From positions 414,246 to 452,184 of the forward strand of contig NZ_LT706987.1 in assembly GCF_900155655.1 (NCBI RefSeq): a stretch of 37,939 nt of DNA, written 5' to 3'. Every line of letters begins with the position of its first letter. Position 1 is the first letter of the stretch. Below, one piece after another: positions 1 to 9,398 of the stretch. This DNA is from Prevotella ihumii (lineage in GTDB: Bacteria > Bacteroidota > Bacteroidia > Bacteroidales > Bacteroidaceae). A program made the translations under genes and the position numbers. Under the pieces are notes generated by a model. The model ran no database searches. It had not been told where the DNA came from and saw only the letters and a program-made list of their open reading frames with translations.

Positions 1-115
1 GTTGTCACCTTGTATTAAAGCTCTTCATTTTTCTTCTACCTACAACTAGTTACTTCTCTAAAAAAATCATTTTATCAGCTTATCTTCAAGTGAGCAAAAT
101 ACATAAAAATAGGTA

Positions 116-146
116 TTTTGCATTTTTTTTCATCTTCGTATCTTTG
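116..146 (+). promoter_or_regulatory. Promoter of hmuY (Bacteroidetes -33/-7 type)
   Basis: A TATCTTTG box at 139-146 matches the Bacteroidetes -7 consensus TAnnTTTG. A TTTTG at 116-120 lies at the spacing expected for the -33 box. Transcription would start about 7 bases downstream, leaving a leader of roughly 35 nt before the hmuY ATG. The first 115 bases of the window are AT-rich, and I see no gene or operator in them. Confidence 0.7.
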
Positions 147-187
147 CAACCAAATTTATAACACTCATTATTCAAACAATTATTAAA

Positions 188-901
188 ATGAAAAAAACAA
201 CTATCGCCCTGTTTTTGGGGCTTACAGCCATGGTCTTTACATGGACATCGTGTGACAAATCGGAGGATTTATCCCAAAAGAAAGAGAAAGAAGAACAACA
301 TGTGATTAGCAAGCATGCTGATATTTTGTTGCAAGCAGAACAAATGACCAACTACGACAAGTGGGTTTACATTGATTTGGAAAGCGGCAAGCAAGAAACC
401 AAGACAGATTATCGTGAATGGGTGTATGGCATGATGAACCGGCAAACGGGCGAAATGCAACAGATTACCAAAACGATACCCGAGCGTGCAAATAACGAAC
501 CAAAGAAGTGGCATATCGCTTTCCACTTGTATGACCCCATGACCAATGGTGGTGAAGTAATGATTGCAGGTAAGGACACTACTTCTGTTGACCAAATCAC
601 TGAACTTCCCAAAGGTGGAACATGGACAAAAGACAAGCCTGTATGGATTTTGGTAGATATGGCAGGTATGATGCAGATGCCTCCGACAATGGGATACAGT
701 AAGGGATTTTCTAATCCTAATCTGCACAAGTATATGCGTCGTGTGACGATGGGGCAATATGAAATGGCAAACAAAGGGCGCATCTTTATTGTAAAATTAA
801 AGGATGGAAGTTTTGCAGCCATTAAGTTCACAGACATTACTGATGCGACAGGAAAGAAAAAACAAGTGTCATTCGACTACAAGTTTGTTAAAAAGAATTA
901 A
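188..901 (+). CDS. hmuY: HmuY-family heme-binding lipoprotein (first copy)
   Basis: This 237-aa lipoprotein should capture heme at the cell surface and hand it to the receptor encoded next door. It starts with a basic, hydrophobic signal and a lipobox ending WTSC (Cys22). The HmuY-type core is recognisable around residues 108-122 (WHIAFHLYDPMTNGG). P. gingivalis HmuY binds heme with two histidines, whereas homologues from Prevotella, Tannerella and Bacteroides are reported to use methionines. Here the segment 158-193 holds Met158, 161, 162, 164, 168, 183, 188 and 193, so methionine ligation is my inference. The gene has its own strong promoter and is followed by a terminator-like hairpin, so it is probably transcribed both alone and with hmuRSTUV. 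Iron control is known in relatives, but I recognise no Fur box. Confidence 0.88.
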   Translation: MKKTTIALFLGLTAMVFTWTSCDKSEDLSQKKEKEEQHVISKHADILLQAEQMTNYDKWVYIDLESGKQETKTDYREWVYGMMNRQTGEMQQITKTIPERANNEPKKWHIAFHLYDPMTNGGEVMIAGKDTTSVDQITELPKGGTWTKDKPVWILVDMAGMMQMPPTMGYSKGFSNPNLHKYMRRVTMGQYEMANKGRIFIVKLKDGSFAAIKFTDITDATGKKKQVSFDYKFVKKN

Positions 902-915
902 ACCCTTGTGAAGAT

Positions 916-961
916 AACCACCTTTCATTCCGCTGATAAGGGCTGAGAGGTGGCTTTTTTG
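916..961 (+). terminator. Terminator/attenuator between hmuY and hmuR
   Basis: AACCACCT (916-923) and AGGTGG (948-953) form a hairpin followed directly by a run of T (955-961). It lies 15 bp after the hmuY stop. It would end most transcripts after hmuY and let a fraction read into hmuR, giving more lipoprotein than receptor. The remaining spacer (962-1128) contains a small CTCAC/GTGAG inverted repeat around 1047-1070 and no convincing gene or second promoter. Confidence 0.7.
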
Positions 962-1128
962 ATTAATCAAGGCAGCAATCTATCAAACAGAATATCTCAT
1001 CCTCGGAAAGGCGTTGTCTCCTATACGTCTTTCACAGCAATATCGCTCACTATATAATAAATAAGGTGAGAAACAAGCAAACTATCAAAGGTAGGTAACC
1101 CTCTCATCTCTTTTTTTTCGTTATTTTC

Positions 1129-3366
1129 ATGAACAAAATATTCTTGCTCTGCTTATTCGCAGTACTCCAATTTGTCACGACCTCTGCCAAAGCCGACATT
1201 GCATCTTCTCGCTATACTATTCGTGGAACGGTAACCGATGAATGCAACTGTCCGCTGCCAGGAGCGCTCATTGCGGTTTCTGGCACTACCATCAAGCAAG
1301 GAACCAACAGCAAAGGCATGTTTGAAATCACGGTCAACGAAAATCGTAATTATGACATTACTGCTTCGTATGTAGGCTTTCAGCCCAAACATGTCATCGT
1401 ACGCCCCGGTCAAAACGCCAGCATTACGCTGTTCCCCTCGCACACCAACCTGAACGAGGTGGTTGTAACCGGCACTCGTAGTGACCGCCCGTTAAAAGAC
1501 ATGCCTGTGCTGACACGAGTTATCTCGCGGCGCGAAATAGAAACGATAAACGCCATAGACCTTACCACACTGCTGCAAACGGCGTTACCGGGATTGCAAT
1601 TCTCGTACAATGACATGTCGCAAGCTACCGAAATCACTTACCAGGGTCTGGGTGGAAAGGCGGTACTTTTTTTGCTCGATGGTGAGAGAATCAGTGGAGA
1701 GGGTGGTGCAAACAACATAGATTACGGCAGGTTTAACGTAAACGACATTGAACGGATAGAGATAGTGCGCGGCGCTGCTGCTACCTTATACGACAGCAGA
1801 GCCATTGGTGGTGTTATCAACATCATTACACGCAAAGGTTTCCGTCCCGTTACCGCTCGCGTTTCCACCCGATATGCAGGGCGAAACGGCGAGATGTATT
1901 CGGTTTCCGCAGGTGTTAATCGTAAGAACTTTTCAGCACTCACCTCGTTTGGGTATCGCAAGCGCGAGTCGTATTCCATTGCCGACAGTACAGGTAAGGT
2001 GCGTGAGACACGTTTGTCTAATGGGATGGTCGTGCGTGATACGCTGCCTGCTTACCAGTCTACCATTCATGGATACAGCATATTGGACGTCTCTCAAAAA
2101 TTGTCATATGTATTCAATGACCAGCTACGCGCCGATTTCCGGGGTTCGTACTATAACAACAGGCGTCCGAGCAACGAATACAAAAAACTACATCAGGTTT
2201 ATACGGATTTGACTTTGAGCGGAAAACTATCATACATACCAACCAGCAATCAGAACATAGAACTGACCGTGATACGTGACGACTATCAGAAAACAAACGT
2301 GTTTGACAAGGTTGACCTGAAAGAACATATGTATCGCAACATCAACACAACGGGAAGACTGTATTATTCGGGTACGTTTGGAAAACACACCATAAGCGCA
2401 GGTTTTGACTATGTTCGCGAAGACTTAAAACATTATTTCCTGCCAGACACCGCACAAATGCACACAAGTCAATTTTCCTGCTGTTTGCAGGAAGACTGGA
2501 AACCATGGCGGCAACTGAACATCGTGGCGGGCGTACGTGCCGACAAGGTTACAAAATATAAGTTGCACTTTACACCCAAACTATCTGTCATGTATCGCCC
2601 TTGGGCGTTTGTTACTGTCCGCGCAGGCTATTCACAAGGGTATCGTGCGCCAAACTTAAAAGAGTTGTATCAAGAATGGACCATGGGTGGACTTATACAA
2701 ATGTATGGCAATCCTAACTTGAAACCTGAAGTGGGAAGCCAATTGTCCGCATCTGTCGAATATGATAAGAATGGGTTAAACCTTTCCCTGTCTTCTTACT
2801 ATAATAATTATCTCAATAAGATAACTTATGCATATGTTCATCCTGAAAAAAACATGGACATGAGATGGGAAAACGCCGACAGTGTTAGGACGTTTGGGGT
2901 GGAGGCGACTGCCAATTACAAGTTTGTCTGGGGGCTGCAACTTGCAGGAGCATATACTTATATTACCGATTATAATAAGAAAAATGGATACAACCTGTCA
3001 TGGTTGCGTCCACATAGTGCCAAGTTAAGTGCCATATATTCAAAGACTTGGGGAAAGACGACAGAAACATTGTCATTCTACGCCAACTGGGTTTCTGCTC
3101 TCTCTGCCTACACTTACAAAAAAAATAAAGATGAGCAGACAGGTAAAGTCGTTGAGAGTTTCACGCGAGAAGATTTTGATGCACGCACTATCTGTTCGCT
3201 CAACTTGCGTTCGCAATTACCCCATGGCATTACTATCGGTGTCATGATTGATAATTTGCTGAACTATAAGGAAAAAGCTGTTGATTCAGGATTACAATAT
3301 CCACAAAATGGTCGTACTTATGTTGCTACGATTTCTATTAATATTGCAGATATGCTCAAGTTATAA
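1129..3366 (+). CDS. hmuR: HmuR-type TonB-dependent heme receptor
   Basis: This 745-aa outer-membrane receptor should import heme with energy from a TonB complex. It has a cleavable signal peptide (about 1-22), a carboxypeptidase-regulatory-like beta domain (about 28-105), a plug beginning near 108 (VVVTGTRSDRPLKDMP, with ERIEIVRGAAATLYDSRAIGG further on), and a 22-strand-type barrel. The heme-receptor signature is visible: YRAP near residue 505 followed by NPNL about 25 residues later, both known to matter in P. gingivalis HmuR. The gene lies 227 bp after hmuY across the attenuator and 12 bp before hmuS. Length and ending (DMLKL) are normal. Other TonB substrates cannot be excluded from sequence alone, but the gene order makes heme by far the most likely. 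Confidence 0.9.
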   Translation: MNKIFLLCLFAVLQFVTTSAKADIASSRYTIRGTVTDECNCPLPGALIAVSGTTIKQGTNSKGMFEITVNENRNYDITASYVGFQPKHVIVRPGQNASITLFPSHTNLNEVVVTGTRSDRPLKDMPVLTRVISRREIETINAIDLTTLLQTALPGLQFSYNDMSQATEITYQGLGGKAVLFLLDGERISGEGGANNIDYGRFNVNDIERIEIVRGAAATLYDSRAIGGVINIITRKGFRPVTARVSTRYAGRNGEMYSVSAGVNRKNFSALTSFGYRKRESYSIADSTGKVRETRLSNGMVVRDTLPAYQSTIHGYSILDVSQKLSYVFNDQLRADFRGSYYNNRRPSNEYKKLHQVYTDLTLSGKLSYIPTSNQNIELTVIRDDYQKTNVFDKVDLKEHMYRNINTTGRLYYSGTFGKHTISAGFDYVREDLKHYFLPDTAQMHTSQFSCCLQEDWKPWRQLNIVAGVRADKVTKYKLHFTPKLSVMYRPWAFVTVRAGYSQGYRAPNLKELYQEWTMGGLIQMYGNPNLKPEVGSQLSASVEYDKNGLNLSLSSYYNNYLNKITYAYVHPEKNMDMRWENADSVRTFGVEATANYKFVWGLQLAGAYTYITDYNKKNGYNLSWLRPHSAKLSAIYSKTWGKTTETLSFYANWVSALSAYTYKKNKDEQTGKVVESFTREDFDARTICSLNLRSQLPHGITIGVMIDNLLNYKEKAVDSGLQYPQNGRTYVATISINIADMLKL

Positions 3367-3378
3367 CCATATTAGAAC

Positions 3379-6300
3379 ATGATGAAAAAGAAAATTATCA
3401 TTGCCGCTATTACAATAATAGTCATTATTTTGGCAACATGGGGATGGAATCATTGGTTCTCATGTACTCGTATTGCATTTGTTAATTATCAAGCCATTGA
3501 ACTTGCTCAAATTAGTCGCGCAAACGAAAATGGAATGATTAAGATAGAAAATTTAAGTGTAGAAAATCTTGATGAGCTCAACAAATACGACATGGTGTTT
3601 GTACAAGCCATGGGATTGAAACTTACTGCTGAACAGCGCAAGCTCATCACGATGGCTGCCCAAAAGGGGATACCCATGCTAAGTACAATGATTACAACTC
3701 CTGAAAACGATTTTACAACCATTGACCAGATAAGTGCTGACACCTTGCGGCTGTACTTGGGAAACGGTGGACGACAAAACTATCGTAATCTCGCCTTGTT
3801 TGTACGCAAATATATTGACGCTAAAATCTTTAAGGCTCCAACGCCACAACATGTGGTAGAACATATATTAGGGCTGTTGCATCATCGTCCGAAAACAGAG
3901 GATAAAGCTGCCGATGATTTGCAGTTTAACTCTGTAAACGAATACAATGCTTACTTAAAAAAGCAAGGGTTGTGGCACAAAGGCGCACCAGCAATAGTGG
4001 TAATGGGTCAGATGGGCGAACCTACCTCGTTGATTGCACGATTGGAACAAACAGGAAATAATGTTTATCCTGTTAACGACATTCGAAAATTTATAGAAGA
4101 GGGACATGCTGACAGCATTCCTCTGCGTGCAGTTATCAATATGGCACATGGACGAGTTGGTGATAATTTGGTAGCTTTCTTGCAGCAAAAGAACATTCCT
4201 TTGTTCGCTCCGCTCAACGTAAACCAGCCTGAGAGGGATTGGCGCAATGACAAACAGGGAATGATGGGGGGATTTTTATCGCAAAGCGTAACCATGCCAG
4301 AGATAGATGGAGCTATCCGTCCGTTTGCTCTTTTCGCTCATTATAAGGGAAAAGACGGTCTTGATTATGTAGATGCGATACCCGACAGATTGAACACTTT
4401 TGTGAGAACGGTAAACAATTATATTCGTTTGAAAAATATACCAAACAGCAAAAAACGTGTTGCCATTTATTATTACAAGGGGCCTGGCCAAAATGCCTTA
4501 ACAGCAAGTGGTATGGACGTCTGCTCTTCATTGTTCAATTTGCTCACCACCATGAAGCAACAGGGGTATAACGTGCAAGGTCTTCCGTCATCTGCAGATG
4601 GACTTGAAAAACTCATTCAACAGCAAGGAGCGGTTTTGGGTACATATGCCAAAGGTGCCATCACTCATTTCATTCACACAGGGCATCCTGCGCTGGTAAA
4701 TAAAGAGGAATATGATAAATGGGTAAAGGCTTCTATCGTTGGTGAGAAATATAAAGAAATAGTAGAGAAGAATGGAGAATTTCCCGGTAATTACTTAGCG
4801 ACAGACAAAGGCGAATTGGCTATACCGCGCATACAGTTGGGCAATATTGTTCTCATGCCTCAACTTGCTGTTAGCACGGAGGGTAATTCCTTCAAGATCG
4901 TACACGGAACAGATGCGGCTCCATCTCATGCTTTCATCGCATCTTATTTGTGGATGCAACATGCCTTTAAGGCCGACGTGTTGGTGCATTTTGGTACACA
5001 TGGCAGCATGGAGTTTACGCCCAAAAAGCAAATTGCTTTGAGCAATGAGGACTGGCCCGATAGATTAGTGGGTTCAATTCCTCATTTATATATATACACA
5101 GTAGGTAATGTCGGCGAGGGAGTCATCGCCAAACGCCGTTCGTATGCTTGCTTGCAAACCTATCTTACACAGCCTTATATGAAGAATGACGTACGCACTA
5201 TGTACAAGGCATTATTGGATAAAATGGATGTGTATCATACCAAAGTGGCTAAAAAACTTCCTGGTATAACGGAAACAGCCTTGCAAGTGAAGGCGATGGT
5301 TGTGAAAATGGGCATTCATCGCGACTTACAATTAGATGCGAACCTTAAGCAGCCGTACAATGAGGAGCAGATGCAACAGGTAGACAACTTTATTGAAGAA
5401 TTGGCAACCGAAAAGATCGGTGGGCATTTATACACGATGGGAGTACCTTATGATACCCAAGGCTTGCACTCTACGGTTATGGCTATGTGTGCCGATCCTA
5501 TTGCATATGCGCAATTCGCAGTAGACAAGCAAAAGGGGAGAGCATCTGATGTCATGATGAAACAACGTTCTTTGTTCGTACAACGTTATCTTTACCCTGC
5601 TCAGAAGTTAGTAGATAAACTTCTTGCAAACCCTTCTCTTGGCAATCCAAAAATGGTGTGCCAAGTATTAGGTATCGCTCCAGCCGAATTGCAAAAAGCA
5701 CATCATCTTTGCGAGGCACTTAATGCGCCATCCAGTATGATGGCTATGATGCAAGGCATGAGTAAAAAGTCACCGATGGCTAAAGGCATGAAAAAGAACA
5801 TGAATTCCATGAAAGGAAATATGCCAAAAGGAATGGGAATGGGTGGCATGAGAATGCAAAAGCCTTCGTTCTCATCTCATGAAAAGGATTTCGCGTTTGC
5901 TGTTATAGAAGCCGAACGAACAATTATGAACGTGGCGAAATACCGCAAATTGCTGATACAAAGCCCAGCAATGGAATTGAGAAGCATACTTAACGCAATG
6001 AATGGTGGGTATACATCACCCTCATCGGGTGGCGATCCCGTGACGAATCCAAACACATTGCCAACAGGGCGTAACATGTATAGCATTAATGCCGAAACAA
6101 CTCCCAGCGAAGCTGCATGGGAACAAGGTAAACAACTGGCAGAAAACACCATTGCCCTATATCGGCAACATCACCATGACAGCATTCCAAGAAAAGTGAG
6201 CTTTACACTTTGGAGTAGTGAATTTATTGAAACACAAGGCGCATCTATTGCCCAAATTTTATACCTTTTGGGGGTAGAACCAGTTCGTGATTTCTTTGGA

Positions 6301-7563
6301 CGCATATCAGACATCAAGCTTATTCCGTCAAAAGAGTTAGGACGTCCACGCATAGATGTAGTTGTACAGACCTCCGGACAGTTGCGAGACTTAGCCGCAT
6401 CACGTTTATTCTTAATCAACAGGGCTGTCGAAATGGCCGCCGCTGCTCATGATGATAAGTATGAAAACATGGTAAGCGAGGGAGTAAAGGAGACCGAGCG
6501 AGTGCTGACAGAGAAAGGGGTTTCACCAAAAGAAGCACGAAGCATGGCTGCACGACGGGTGTTTGGCGGAGTAAATGGCAGTTATGGCACCAACATACAG
6601 CCGATGGTAATGAGTAGCGACCAATGGGAAAACCGTTCAGAAATAGCGGATACCTATCTTAATAATATGGGGGCTTTCTATGGCGATGACAAAGAGTGGG
6701 AAGATTTTAAACAATATGCTTTCGAAGCTGCCCTTACTCGTACAGATGTCATAGTTCAACCGCGACAAAGTAACTTATGGGGAGCATTAAGTTTAGACCA
6801 TGTTTATGAGTTTATGGGCGGACTCAACATAGCCGTCACCAAGGCAACAGGCAAAGAACCCGATGCTTACATTAGTGATATGCGCAATCATTACAATATG
6901 CGTATGCAAGATTTAAAAGAGGCGGTGGGTATAGAGAGCCGAACTACTATCTTCAATCCTGCTTACATCAAGGAACACATCAAGAGCGGAAAAGAGGGTG
7001 CTGATGAGTTTGCCAAAACCATACAAAACACTTTTGGTTGGAACGTGATGCGTACCAACGTGATTGACCAACAGTTTTGGGATAAAATTTATCAAGTTTA
7101 CATCAAAGACGAATATAAAGTAGGAATACAGAAGTATTTTGAACAAAAAAATCCTGCAGCTCTTGAAGAGATAACGGCCGTGATGCTGGAAGGCGCGCGC
7201 AAAGGTATGTGGAAACCTACGCACGAACAAATAAAGACCTTGGCTTCGCGGCACATGGACTTAGTGAACCGCTTTAAACCCTCATGCTCAGGATTTGTGT
7301 GTAACAATAATAAACTCCGTCAGTTTATCGCGAAGGAGGGAGCGGACAATGCCGTTCAACAGCAACAATATCTCCGAAACATTAATCAGATAAGAGAGAA
7401 GGCTACTGATGGCAAACAGGGGATGACCATGAAGAAGGAAACTCTGTCTGACAACCAGAATACTACCTCTGACTCCGTAAACGGTACGGTTATTATCATT
7501 GTCGTACTTATTGCTATAATTGCTGTTGCATTCATTGTGCGACGCAATCGTAAAATGCGATAA
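3379..7563 (+). CDS. hmuS: HmuS, membrane-anchored CobN-like protein
   Basis: This 1394-aa protein belongs to the CobN/BchH large-chelatase family. The family-typical block GTHGSMEFTPKKQIALSNED is clear (about residues 542-561), as is VFGGVNGSYG near 1060. Unlike cobaltochelatase CobN it has an N-terminal membrane anchor (residues 4-22) and a C-terminal one (about 1368-1387, then a basic RRNRKMR tail). It therefore probably works tethered to the inner membrane. HmuS of Bacteroides is reported to remove iron from heme anaerobically; a similar role here is inferred from the operon. An unusual methionine-rich stretch, 14 Met in 42 residues (785-826), interrupts the central region. No cobalamin-synthesis genes are nearby, which argues against a true CobN role. 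Confidence 0.9.
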   Translation: MMKKKIIIAAITIIVIILATWGWNHWFSCTRIAFVNYQAIELAQISRANENGMIKIENLSVENLDELNKYDMVFVQAMGLKLTAEQRKLITMAAQKGIPMLSTMITTPENDFTTIDQISADTLRLYLGNGGRQNYRNLALFVRKYIDAKIFKAPTPQHVVEHILGLLHHRPKTEDKAADDLQFNSVNEYNAYLKKQGLWHKGAPAIVVMGQMGEPTSLIARLEQTGNNVYPVNDIRKFIEEGHADSIPLRAVINMAHGRVGDNLVAFLQQKNIPLFAPLNVNQPERDWRNDKQGMMGGFLSQSVTMPEIDGAIRPFALFAHYKGKDGLDYVDAIPDRLNTFVRTVNNYIRLKNIPNSKKRVAIYYYKGPGQNALTASGMDVCSSLFNLLTTMKQQGYNVQGLPSSADGLEKLIQQQGAVLGTYAKGAITHFIHTGHPALVNKEEYDKWVKASIVGEKYKEIVEKNGEFPGNYLATDKGELAIPRIQLGNIVLMPQLAVSTEGNSFKIVHGTDAAPSHAFIASYLWMQHAFKADVLVHFGTHGSMEFTPKKQIALSNEDWPDRLVGSIPHLYIYTVGNVGEGVIAKRRSYACLQTYLTQPYMKNDVRTMYKALLDKMDVYHTKVAKKLPGITETALQVKAMVVKMGIHRDLQLDANLKQPYNEEQMQQVDNFIEELATEKIGGHLYTMGVPYDTQGLHSTVMAMCADPIAYAQFAVDKQKGRASDVMMKQRSLFVQRYLYPAQKLVDKLLANPSLGNPKMVCQVLGIAPAELQKAHHLCEALNAPSSMMAMMQGMSKKSPMAKGMKKNMNSMKGNMPKGMGMGGMRMQKPSFSSHEKDFAFAVIEAERTIMNVAKYRKLLIQSPAMELRSILNAMNGGYTSPSSGGDPVTNPNTLPTGRNMYSINAETTPSEAAWEQGKQLAENTIALYRQHHHDSIPRKVSFTLWSSEFIETQGASIAQILYLLGVEPVRDFFGRISDIKLIPSKELGRPRIDVVVQTSGQLRDLAASRLFLINRAVEMAAAAHDDKYENMVSEGVKETERVLTEKGVSPKEARSMAARRVFGGVNGSYGTNIQPMVMSSDQWENRSEIADTYLNNMGAFYGDDKEWEDFKQYAFEAALTRTDVIVQPRQSNLWGALSLDHVYEFMGGLNIAVTKATGKEPDAYISDMRNHYNMRMQDLKEAVGIESRTTIFNPAYIKEHIKSGKEGADEFAKTIQNTFGWNVMRTNVIDQQFWDKIYQVYIKDEYKVGIQKYFEQKNPAALEEITAVMLEGARKGMWKPTHEQIKTLASRHMDLVNRFKPSCSGFVCNNNKLRQFIAKEGADNAVQQQQYLRNINQIREKATDGKQGMTMKKETLSDNQNTTSDSVNGTVIIIVVLIAIIAVAFIVRRNRKMR

Positions 7564-7717
7564 AAATGAAGGAAGGCTGTTTCTGAAAAATACCATCTTA
7601 TGAGTAAATGTGATTATATGAGGGTACATCTTGATTTAAAAAACATGTTAAAAATTCATCATAGATAATTTTCAGAATCAGCAAAGAGCAAAAAAAATAA
7701 ACAATGAAATTGATAAA

Positions 7718-8401
7718 ATGGTTACTGTCATAGCTATTCTTATGTTATTGGTTTGCTTCAATTTTCTATTGAAGCAAACCTTTGGAACGTGGAAAGGAAT
7801 TGTAGTATACACCATGCTCATAGCAGTGTTTACGATAAGTACATGGAAAATCGCCATTAACCAATCGCGTACGCATATAGCCGAATGGTTAGCTTCTGAG
7901 ACGATTATGCAAAATATGGCTGTCATACTCTCAGTAGACATTATTGTCCAATTGCTTTTTTGTATGGTTGCAGCGCGGGAAAAGACAAAGATGCCACAGG
8001 CTGCTACGTTTCGTCAAGAAATATATTACGCTATATTACAATGGTGGCCAGGCTTTGCAATCTTTCCTGTTGTTTTTGCCATGCTGGTTGAGTGCATCTT
8101 TGGCTTGCCCGGCCTCTCGTTCTCGCTCATAGCATATGTATTGGCGGCAGTATTTGTCGTATCCATACCATTGCTCACTTTTCTGTTGCGAAGACTTTTA
8201 GGCGATAGAGACGTACGCTTAGAAATGCTTTTCCTTTCAAATTTAATCGTGGCAATGATTGCCGTCGTGGCAACGGTTCGGGTATCAACGCCACAAAATA
8301 GCAATTCGCCAGTTAATTGGTTCGCTACGGTTGGAGTGACTTTGTTGCTTTCACTGGGCGTTTTCTTAGGGGCATTGATACGTTACATTAAAATAAAATA
8401 G
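7718..8401 (+). CDS. hmuT: HmuT, inner-membrane protein of the hmu operon
   Basis: This 227-aa integral membrane protein has about six hydrophobic helices (near residues 3-15, 25-45, 66-83, 107-125, 133-155 and 175-225). I recognise no catalytic motif. It is called HmuT by position, between hmuS and the ExbB-like hmuU, as in P. gingivalis. Its role is unknown; with HmuU and HmuV it plausibly forms the energising or transport complex for HmuR or HmuS. An ATG at 7704 meets a stop after nine codons, so 7718 is the usable start. The 154-bp gap after hmuS holds no gene, only a loose TTCTGAAAA/TTTTCAGAA inverted repeat about 80 bp apart. Confidence 0.65.
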   Translation: MVTVIAILMLLVCFNFLLKQTFGTWKGIVVYTMLIAVFTISTWKIAINQSRTHIAEWLASETIMQNMAVILSVDIIVQLLFCMVAAREKTKMPQAATFRQEIYYAILQWWPGFAIFPVVFAMLVECIFGLPGLSFSLIAYVLAAVFVVSIPLLTFLLRRLLGDRDVRLEMLFLSNLIVAMIAVVATVRVSTPQNSNSPVNWFATVGVTLLLSLGVFLGALIRYIKIK

Positions 8402-8460
8402 GACATTGATAAATACATGATTGTAAAAACATCTTGATTGAAAACTAAATAAAAACAAAT

Positions 8461-9063
8461 ATGACTTATATTTCAGATTTTCTTTTTTGGATTACCACAG
8501 GACTTTTAATTCCTGTCATCGTAATTTTATTGTTGCTCTTTATCCGAGCATTACTTTTGTTAGGGACATTCTTCGGACAGTATCTTGGCATGCGACATAC
8601 GGTGCGTGTCATTGAAAAGCATTTCGACACTCTTACCGTCGATGGATTGCCCAGTCTCAAAGAGCAGCTGCCTACGCAAAGAACGTCGCCTCTTTTGGTT
8701 TACGCGCATCGCATATTAGATGCGAAAGGAAGCGAGCAACACATTGAGAGGTTGCTTTCACAATTTGAAATAGATTATAATAAAGAGATAGGCGCGCCTG
8801 CCTTGTTGGCTAAATTAGGCCCACAGTTGGGACTTATGGGAACGCTTATTCCCATGGGACCTGCTCTTGTGGGATTGTCAACAGGCGACATTGCTTCTAT
8901 GGCGTACAATATGCAAGTGGCTTTTGCCACAACCGTCGTAGGATTATTCTCGGCTGGCGTAGGCATGATAACAATGCAGGTTAAGCGGCGTTGGTTCATG
9001 CAGCAGCGCACGCAATTAGAGTTCTTGGCAGATTTAATCTTAGAAAACAAGGAGAGGGTATGA
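8461..9063 (+). CDS. hmuU: HmuU, MotA/TolQ/ExbB-family proton-channel protein
   Basis: This 200-aa protein has an N-terminal helix (about 10-38), a cytoplasmic stretch, and two closely spaced helices (about 115-137 and 150-172). The MotA/TolQ/ExbB signature is clear in LLAKLGPQLGLMGTLIPMGP followed by AFATTVVGLFSAGVG. ExbB-like proteins form a proton-driven motor that energises TonB, so this subunit is expected to power HmuR uptake or another envelope step. The operon has no TonB gene, so HmuV may be the partner. The stop codon overlaps the hmuV start (ATGA), suggesting translational coupling. Confidence 0.85.
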   Translation: MTYISDFLFWITTGLLIPVIVILLLLFIRALLLLGTFFGQYLGMRHTVRVIEKHFDTLTVDGLPSLKEQLPTQRTSPLLVYAHRILDAKGSEQHIERLLSQFEIDYNKEIGAPALLAKLGPQLGLMGTLIPMGPALVGLSTGDIASMAYNMQVAFATTVVGLFSAGVGMITMQVKRRWFMQQRTQLEFLADLILENKERV

Positions 9064-9398
9064 GAAGACGTCGCCGTTATGCATCATCTTCAAACGATGA
9101 AGATTTTAATCCCATGAGTGTGGTGGGCAATCTGTTTGACGTGTCTATGGTCTTTGCCGTGGCTCTCATGGTGGCATTGGTAACACGGTACAAGATGCCA
9201 GAGATGTTCAGCAGTCAGGATTTTACGATGGTAAAAAATCCAGGTAAGGAAAATATGGAGATTATTACCAAAAAAGGTAAAAAAATAGAGCGTTATACAC
9301 CGTCCAACGATAAAAGTAATGCCGATGGTTCCAGAGGGAAAAAAATAGGAATAGCCTACGAATTAGATAATGGACAGGTGATATATGTGCCCGAATGA
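9060..9398 (+). CDS. hmuV: HmuV, DUF2149-family membrane protein
   Basis: This 112-aa protein is the usual last gene of hmuYRSTUV-type loci and belongs to the DUF2149 family. The start is the ATG at 9060, inside the hmuU stop overlap. The upstream in-frame codons of the longer open frame only duplicate hmuU sequence. It has a basic N-terminus (MRRRRRY), one transmembrane helix (about 21-41, PMSVVGNLFDVSMVFAVALM) and a short periplasmic domain ending GQVIYVPE. This single-span topology resembles ExbD/TolR, so I infer that it is the HmuU partner. The last 43 bp are overlapped by the convergent gene on the other strand. Confidence 0.8.
   Translation: MRRRRRYASSSNDEDFNPMSVVGNLFDVSMVFAVALMVALVTRYKMPEMFSSQDFTMVKNPGKENMEIITKKGKKIERYTPSNDKSNADGSRGKKIGIAYELDNGQVIYVPE

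Noticed and set aside
3379..7563. Cobaltochelatase CobN for vitamin B12 synthesis
   Set aside because: The protein has membrane anchors at both ends and sits in the hmuYRSTUV order, and no CobS, CobT or other cobalamin-synthesis genes are present.
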